Source of the DNA: Maratus speciosus
Taxonomy: Eukaryota; Arthropoda; Arachnida; Araneae; Salticidae
DNA length: 64,000 bases
Direction of reading: 5' to 3'
NCBI GenBank assembly: GCA_963932465.1
Contig: OZ010795.1
Coordinates: forward strand, 521,673,451-521,737,450
Shown: positions 57,191 through 64,000 of the stretch, piece after piece
Layout: each line of letters starts with the position of its first letter
How positions within the stretch are numbered: the stretch's first letter is position 1
Notes under the pieces: generated by a model
What the model saw: only the letters and a program-made list of their open reading frames with translations
Told to the model about the DNA's origin: nothing
Databases searched by the model: none
Position numbers and translations under genes: made by a program

Positions 57191-57434
57191 GTGGCAGGCA
57201 CTTCAAGATATCGCCAAAGATAAATTACTTTAAATAAAAGCAACTTGGATAATGCTGATTAATTTCATGAAATTCTCATTCATAATGATTTAGTATTAAT
57301 AGAAATTAGTTTTGAATCTCCTATAATCGGTTTCCACTAAATTGAGCTTTGTGTGTTTGAATAATATAAGTTGGCTTTTTAAAAATAAGGAATATGAAAG
57401 CTACCTCTTCCTCCCGGCACTGGCCGGAAGGACT

Positions 57435-57876
57435 GTTATATCTACAGAGTTAATATTTAGTAACTGTAAATAATAATGTTAGTAAATATCAACTTAACAA
57501 ATCTAGTTCATTTGATAAATATTTTCTATATCACACGAAAACAACGATTTATTTGTATATTATTATACTTAAATTTTAATTTTTATTCAATTTTTCATAT
57601 TTTTTTTTCAAAAAACGGCAAACAAAAAAGAAAATATAAATACCAAAACATAATTAAAACTCTTTTAAAAAGCAACTGAAATAATTACGCATTTCAAAAT
57701 ATAACAGGAAATATCTGTACATATTTATTAACCTTTTTTTTTTTTTTACTGTCATTATTTGATTTTAAAAAATTAAAATTATTATGTTATGCTAACTATA
57801 CAGAATTTCAAATAAATATCGAAATGAAGTAAAAGATATTGTTTATCGTAAAGCATCCACAACCAAAACTGTAGTA
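57435..57876. other. AT-rich spacer
   Basis: Nothing recognised. Confidence 0.4.
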
Positions 57877-58933
57877 CAGTCATGGAAAAAAAAATGTAAA
57901 CACCCCCTACTAATTCCTCAATAAATTATCATAGATGAAAGTTACTTTAAATGAACGATTGGAAATAAAGTCTACTCGTAAATGGTGTATATAAAATTTG
58001 ATTAGGGGCCATCTCCATATTAAAAAGAATTCAAACTTCATTGTTTTCAATGGCAATACCCAATTTTAAGAAGATATTTCAAATCTTTGATTCAAACTAT
58101 GCCCAGACACCAAATTTCAAGCTATTTGAATGATAGTTTTGGAATTATAAACATTCAATATTTAGTGCATCTAACGTTAAATTACATTTTCATATTTTTA
58201 TTAATATCTCCTGAAATTGTCTCCTAATATGTCAAATTTTTTTGTACCTATATTACTCAGATACCCAAACATAAATACGTTGAATTTGCATTTTTTATAA
58301 TTTTATGATATGAATTATAAAATTAATATTCGAAAAAATTATGAATTATGAAATTAATATTCTGAAAAATTATAAATTGCAACCTACAGTTTTTTCGATG
58401 GATTTAGATTTATTAAGTAAAGCTTTAAGGAATCTAAAAGTTCACATCTTTCTTCCAAGTAGTTTTCAAATTATGCTTAAAATACGGCAAAATTATGTTT
58501 TAGGTGACTAGATATTTAAATTTCTTATGATATCCCGTAATATATCAGTTTCAATGACTGCTTTAGTGCCTTAATCAAGAAGAAGGTTCTGTCGGTGAAC
58601 AATCGAGTACCTATTGCACTTCAATTTGGATACAACTACTAAAATAAACTAGTTTTAAAATAATTAATTTCTCGGAAACTTATCGTACGAATTGCATACA
58701 AATTTGTTTTTAGCTTAATTGAAGGGTTAGAGTTCATTTATGCTGTCAGAATTGTGTAATACTATAGAAAAAAAGTTATGGTTCATTTTAATATGTAGAT
58801 GAGTCCCTAAGTAAATTTTATACGCATCATTTAAAAGTAGACTTTATTACCAATCGTGTGGTACCAGTAACTTTCTTCTACTACAATTTTTTGCAGAGTT
58901 AGTAAGGGGTGTTTACTTTTTTTTCCATGACTG
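57877..58933. mobile_element. Tc1-type non-autonomous element, 1057 bp
   Basis: Flanked by TA (57875-57876 and 58934-58935). The ends are inverted repeats of about 38 bp: CAGTCATGGAAAAAAAAA then TGTAAACACCCC on the left, and the same with two small changes on the complement of the right end. CAGT...ACTG ends at TA are characteristic of Tc1-like elements. The interior has no transposase. Confidence 0.85.
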
Positions 58934-58935
58934 TA

Positions 58936-59483
58936 TGTCATATTTAATGTAATTTTATAGAATTGTGTTTTTCAGTCACTTTATGGGGCAAAATGATTAA
59001 AATCAAGAATATCGCTAAAGTTTCCGTACTGCAATTCTTATAATAAAATTATTTTAATAGTTAGAAAAAACTGGATATATAAAAGCAACTGCAATTTTTT
59101 TTGTGACTTTATTGATAAAAACGTTCAAAAAATAATTTTGAAATCACGTATTTTATCAACATCTTTAAACACTTTTTTATAAATACTATTTTTCTTTTAT
59201 AAATACACACAACTTTTATAAATCATTCATTTAACATAGATTTTACACAGAAAAATCCCTCTGTATTCGAAAAAGAGATTTTGCACATAAAGCATTAATA
59301 TAGTGCCTTGAAAATTTTTCATTTCAAAAAATTAATTTCTTAGAGCTTTCTAGTAAAACATGAATAGAAATTTACTTAGTATGTTTTTCTAAGTTTATTT
59401 TAGGCTGTATTTTATCTTTTTCTTTCTCTAAAGAAACAATAATTTAAGATATATGTAGTGTAAATATGTGATTATAAAATATA
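58936..59483. other. AT-rich spacer
   Basis: Nothing recognised. Confidence 0.4.
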
Positions 59484-59491
59484 GCTTAAAC

Positions 59492-61633
59492 CAGAGTGCG
59501 AAATTTCCGTTCGCCAGCTCGCCAATGGCGAGCAAATATTTAAGGTTGGCGAGTAAGTTTTGTCTTTTAAAATGTTGTTCTATACGCTCACAATACCGTG
59601 CCTCAATCCAGCGACATGCGAATCTTGCAGATCCTTTGTGCTTAGCTGAGAAATGTAGATATTTTAACGAAGTATGGCAATGAAAAACAATGCAGGTACT
59701 TTATCCATTTTATTGCTGAAACTATGTATTTAGATTTAGTGGAAAAATTAAGAAAGTGTATATATATCAGCATTCTGGTTGATGGTACCACAGATAGATC
59801 AGATGTTGAACATGCAAATGTGTGTGTTCGATATGTGGATGCAAAAGATAATCATATCAAAGAGGACATTTTAGGAACAATAGAGCTGCTAAATTCTACT
59901 TCATCCAGTTATTTTCACAGCCATAACTGATTTTATAGATAAGAATACAGGTCCAAATGAATATAGAAACAGGTGCTATATTGTAGGTTTGGGTACTGAT
60001 GGTGCTCCAAATATGGTTGGATACAAATCAGAACTGACTGTGGAAAAGATATCTATTTGTTCTAAATTGATAAACATTCACTGCCTTGCACGCCATTTGC
60101 AGTTGGCTGTTTTGGATGCATATGGTGAGTTGAATATATGAAAACATTTGATTCAGTGGGTATTTTTAAATTTTACCATGTCTCGGCTAAAAGACCTCAT
60201 ATGTTAAACGACACAGCAAAAATTCTAGGAGAAAGAATTCTTAAACTGAGTGATATTCACACTATTAGATGATTATCCATCAAAGAAAGTGCTGTGAAAG
60301 CTCTTTTGCAAGCCATCTTGAAGAGGGGGTCCACGGAAAAGACAATGATAGTGCTAAAGCTAAGGGCTTGCAGAAAAGATTGAAGGATTCTAAAATTTTA
60401 AATTCTGTACTTCCTCTTAGATTTCTACTGGAAATTGATTCCTTTAAATGTGGCATTAAAAAACAAGGAACTTGTCATTTCATCTGGAAATAAAAATTGT
60501 ACATTGCATCTCAGTTCTGACAGATCTCGAATCTAGTGTTAAACCGTTGAAGCCTTGAAGCGAACAAAAGTTTTTGGACCAAATATCCATCTCAGGGATA
60601 ATCAATGTTGTACAGCTGGCAAATATTAAAAGTGCGGAGCGAGAGCTTTAGACTTTAAGAGGGGATTAATTAAACATGCAAAGATATACATCACAGTGAG
60701 ACTGTAACCTATGACAACAGATGTGTTAACATATCTGCATGTTTTTGACACTTTGGGTTGACCTCCCTAAGAAAAAAGTTTTGAATTTGGGTTAGAAGAA
60801 ATAAAAAAGCTCTTCATGCATTTGAACCCAAGTCTCTTTAATGGAAAAGTGGATATTGTATTGGTAGAGTGAGCAGAATTCAAGTTTATGTTCCCTTTAC
60901 CAACACTGAAAGATATGCTGGAAAAGATTTATGGTGAAAAGTATTCAGCAAGATTCCCCGATTCACTCCAGATTCTAACAATTTGTGCTGTTCTACCAGC
61001 GAGCATAGCTTTGTTCGAGAGGCTTCAGCTGTCACAAAAGACTGAAGCCTGCATACAGGAACTCTCTGAAGACTGAGATACTGGATGATTTACTATAATG
61101 TCTATTATTGGATCCACACTGACAGATTTTGACCCTATTGCTGCGATTCCATGGCTGCGATTTACAAGTGGCATTTCAGAGCAGAAAGGCAACGCTACAC
61201 AAACATGAAATTCTAAAAGTACAGGAACTTTTTCTTTCATGACTTTTTAGTGGTATGTGACAATTTATGTAACCTTTGAAACCTTATGGAAAACTTAGTT
61301 TGAGTTAATATTATTTTTTTCTTTTGCAGTAAATATGTTTCGATTTTTCAATTTCTGTATTTTTTATGATTTCGGTTACCAGAAAGTTATTCCTACTACA
61401 TTCGTTAACACTTTAAAAATTATTCATATTTCTCATGAATGTAAAATATTCCTGATTTAACAAACAGCTTCTTCAAACAAAAGTCAACTTAAATTCAGTT
61501 TGTCATAAATAGTTCATTTTCTGGGCAAGTGTGGTGGACAAGGACCGATGTTGCTGCCTGAATGAATGTAAAATACTGGCGAACAGAAGTTTTAGTCTAG
61601 CGAGCACCTTTTGAACTAAAATTTCATACCCTG
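59492..61633 (+). mobile_element. hAT transposon, 2.14 kb, decayed, with intact ends
   Basis: A perfect 8-bp direct repeat GCTTAAAC flanks it (59484-59491 and 61634-61641). The terminal inverted repeats are CAGAGTGCGAAATTTCCGTTC and, on the complement of the right end, CAGGGTATGAAATTTTAGTTC. Subterminal motifs GGCGAGC / GCTCGC and CTGGCGAACAG / GTTCGCCAG occur at both ends. The inside is a transposase pseudogene. Intact flanks with a decayed gene allow precise border definition. Confidence 0.92.
59565..61240 (+). pseudogene. hAT transposase-like pseudogene (ZNF862/ZMYM-related group)
   Basis: Readable blocks in order: SILVDGTTDRSDVEHANVCV, with the first catalytic Asp region; then, after a frameshift, YIVGLGTDGAPNMVGYKS with the second Asp region; then INIHCLARHLQLAVLDAY, the conserved C-x2-H block of the hAT insertion domain; then many stops and weak C-terminal segments (YGEKYSARFPDSLQ and an ERLQLSQK stretch near the dimerisation region). 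The LVDGTTD and CxxHxLQLA signatures are those of hAT transposases domesticated as ZNF862-like proteins in animals. It cannot make a full protein. Confidence 0.8.
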
Positions 61634-61641
61634 GCTTAAAC

Positions 61642-62328
61642 TATGATTTTCGGACGTCATGGTCATCTTGATTGTTAAATGAAAAATATACGAATTGAAA
61701 CTTCTGATTTATTTTACTAAAAAAGATGATAAAATATATAAAAGTTTTTAGAACACAAAAACCGTTAAATATTGTTAAAACCTAAGAGCTTAATATTTAG
61801 AAATTTATACTAAAGGAAGGAACACTTGCAATGATGTATTGTCTTAGAATATATCGATGATCTGGTATGGTATACCAACTGTCTCTAGCGATCTTGGAAT
61901 ATAATCGCCGTATTCCACCCCCGTTCTCCTCCCCTCTTCCCCCATTTCTTTGAAATAGACTCGTCCAGCTAGTTCAGTAATGAGCGTTCATGAACTGAGG
62001 ACTAAGAATGGTAAACGCTGAAAGTACCAAAAAAATCATTTTTTTTACGAAAAAAATGTCTTAAGTGCCAAGATTAATAAACAGTAGAACGCTTGACGTG
62101 CTAACCCTAGTAGTAATAGTTCAAAAGCAGGACATTTTAAACCATACGTGGCAAATGAACATCGCAAACGACTTATTTGTTTCGCTCTTTGAAAAATTTC
62201 CTCTTTTGGACTATCAGTGTTTTCCATTCTTAGCCCTCAACTTTTACGCCTCTAAATTTTCCCCTGATGATGTCTGTTTTATAACAGTTGAAAGGTCTTT
62301 AGTTTTAACAACATTTGACGGTTTTTAG
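61642..62328. other. Unassigned sequence
   Basis: Contains a pyrimidine-rich patch at 61910-61950. The opposed ORFs near 62045-62328 overlap one another and match nothing recognisable. Confidence 0.4.
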
Positions 62329-63270
62329 GGTTCCGAACTTAAAAAATAAAAACGAAACCCTTATAAGACTCCTGTGTCTGTCTGTCCGTCTGTCACAGCC
62401 ATTTTACTCCTAAACTATGGAATGTGGAAATTTCAAATTGGAGAAGTAATAAAGACTATTCACCCACATATTTGCAAATTATTAAACATTCAAAAATATA
62501 TTTATGAAAAATGTAGAGGGGCTATTTAGGCTACACGAAAAAAAAAATATTTTATTTGTATATCCTGTGGGGTATCGTGTTAAAGTTTTCGTAACGATGA
62601 ACTCAAAAATACATTTCTTTAAATTTTAGGTATTATAGTTCCAGAGATATCGTCAAAAATGTAGTGCAAAAATATGTTCCACCCTCTCTATTTCCGAATC
62701 TAGTCAAACTAAAATTGTAAAAACATTAGAGGTAGTAGACGTTAACTTAAACCTCGGGGGGAAATTATAGCGATTACCCTAGGTCACATGGTTTTTGAGA
62801 AAAGCGCTTTTTTATGTTAAACACAAATTTCGATTTGCGGGCATTCGGTAAAGGTGTTGAGGAGCGCTAATGGTACCTTTCGTAGCAGAAATATAAAAAA
62901 AATTGTTGATAATGACTTTCGAAAAAGAACGTCGGTAATTTGCCGAGATATTAACCCTTAAAGACACGGACGGTTTGGACATACACAGTGACAGGGGCGG
63001 CGTATTCTACGTGCCATCGGCTTCTAAAACGTATAGGTAACAACTTTTAGTGATACAATTTTGTTATGCATTGCCCAGTAGCATTTTAAAAGCAATAAAT
63101 TCAAATTATTAAACTCAAACTAATTTAATTAGAATTAATCACATAAATACTATGGGATTCGCGACTAGTTTGCATTGGGTGGATACCACTATTCGCCTCC
63201 CGTGTCTTTAAAAGTTAATTAAAAACCCATCTGGTAAAAGCGACTCGGACCAAGCCGGTGTTGCAACTTT
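62329..63270 (+). mobile_element. GGGTTCCG-type arthropod repeat, with nested MITE
   Basis: Begins GGGTTCCGAACTTAAAAAAT followed by CGAAACCC and TCTGTCTGTCCGTCTGTCAC, and ends near AAAACCCATCTGG and GCGACTCGGACCAAGCC. These phrases, in this or permuted order, mark a widespread non-coding repeat in arthropod genomes (GGGTTCCGTA / GAGTCGGACTCG type). Its class is not settled from sequence alone. The right part is interrupted by a TTAA MITE. Confidence 0.45.
62955..63214. mobile_element. piggyBac-type MITE, 260 bp, nested
   Basis: TTAA flanks both ends (62951-62954 and 63215-63218). Inverted ends CCCTTAAAGACACGGACGG and, on the complement, CTTTTAAAGACACGGGAGG match at about 15 of 19 positions. 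No ORF. Resembles in size and end style the MITE at 4171-4381 but is not the same family. Confidence 0.75.
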
Positions 63271-64000
63271 GCGACCTCCTTCCTTAGCACAATGACATGT
63301 TTAAACATTGAACAAGAGTTTTGTTTTAGGTATACTGTAAAAACAGCACAGCATTACTATGCTGAATTTAGTTTTTTGAAATGCCAAATGAAGTTTAAAT
63401 ATGAACTACTTCTATTGACAGTACTGAATTAAGTTCATCATAAATAGATTATGATAAGATTAAAAAAAATAGTTATATCGAATAGAAATATTTGATATTG
63501 TTTAGGCTTTATATAACTTTTATGATATACCCATTCATTCTTTTCTAGTAAATGCAGCAATGCCCAACCCTACGTTGTAAACTTCTTTTAAAGTCTTATT
63601 ATTGTTTTAGCAGCGCTTTTTTTTTGTAATACAGTTAATAAGTCACATATTTATTGTACGGATCCCTCATAGCGCGAGTAATACCAGCACTTGATATTTT
63701 ATTTGTTCTAAAAACCTTTTTATGTAATTTAGCACTTTTTTTGGCAAAAATAAATTAGAAGTTTCAATTCATATATTTTTCATATAGCGGAATTCTGACG
63801 TTTTGTCTATAAATCAAGCAAAGTTTCCTTTTGTCATTTATTAACTTCTTTGCAGGACAGTAGATAAAATTAGTAGAGATAATTTACGTTCATGTTTGAT
63901 TTACGCAGTCATTTAATTAATTACAACATACACTGTAAAAAAAAAAAAAAAGACTAAAAAACGGAAATAATACTGGCAATCTAGACGCCAGCACTATTTT
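63271..64000. other. AT-rich sequence to the end of the window
   Basis: No gene or bounded element recognised. Confidence 0.45.

Larger units (their letters stand above)
54286..57434 (-). mobile_element. HINE-like element, copy HB, same subfamily as HA
   Basis: Minus orientation. The 5' end is at 57434 (AGTCCTTCCGGCCAGTGCCG on the complement) with AGGTAGCTTTC just inside (57392-57402); the 3' hairpin end is at 54286-54314. The 3' unique part contains CCCCCAGACCCCGAAACCACC, identical in content to copy HA. It has about 900 bp extra between the 3' part and the array (54427-55332), either an insertion or native sequence lost in HA. It contains six or so 325-bp units. Confidence 0.6.

Overview
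The window is AT-rich eukaryotic DNA, probably from an arthropod; a chelicerate such as a spider is possible but is only a guess. The basis is base composition, the mix of transposon families (Tc1, mariner, hAT, piggyBac-like, Tigger/pogo, Ty3/Gypsy, an I/R1/Jockey-type LINE with RNase H, Helitron and Helentron-like elements, tRNA-derived SINEs), and the absence of any bacterial operon layout. I found no intact host gene, rRNA, functional tRNA or CRISPR array. Nearly every recognisable open frame is a decayed transposon protein, and most short ORFs are chance or repeat-derived.

Layout. 2.3-4.6 kb: a Tc1 element carrying two younger insertions, a hAT-type MITE with a perfect 8-bp target duplication and a piggyBac-type MITE at TTAA. 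4.6-5.5 kb: the first Helentron-like (HINE-like) element. 6.4-6.9 kb: a MITE with about 50-bp inverted repeats. 7.1-9.7 kb: a TTAAGGGGTCT-ended element split by a second HINE-like subfamily that contains a 325-bp tandem array. 10.0-16.0 kb: a Gypsy pol pseudogene broken by two minus-strand LINE insertions. 16.6-17.1 kb: a GC-rich duplicated patch of unknown nature. 17.1-24.0 kb: a tandem segmental duplication of about 3 kb whose two copies differ by datable insertions. 24.8-27.7 kb: a HINE-like element interrupted by a five-unit, inverted array of tRNA-derived SINEs. 28.5-30.0 kb: a TIR element with subterminal repeats and an inner mariner MITE. 30.6-31.8 kb: TTTG-rich low complexity. 34.6-37.9 kb: a HINE-like element containing a hAT-like element containing a 760-bp foldback. 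38.3-43.5 kb: a three-copy tandem repeat of about 1.4 kb. 47-52 kb: MITE, a PLE/SINE-like fragment, a Helitron 3' end, and a mariner containing a palindromic tRNA SINE dimer. 54.3-57.4 kb: a second 325-bp-array HINE-like copy. 57.9-58.9 kb: a Tc1-type non-autonomous element. 59.5-61.6 kb: a decayed hAT with perfect 8-bp target duplication. 62.3-63.3 kb: a GGGTTCCG-type repeat with an inner piggyBac-like MITE.

The most unusual signals are (1) two unrelated insertion events, each a head-to-head (inverted) assembly of tRNA-derived SINE units bounded by a single 12-bp target duplication; (2) several short insertions that carry a hammerhead-ribozyme-like CTGANGA/stem/GAAA core; and (3) paralogous 'empty sites' inside the window that fix the borders of the HINE-like elements. 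No gene network can be described: the elements are related by nesting order, not by function.
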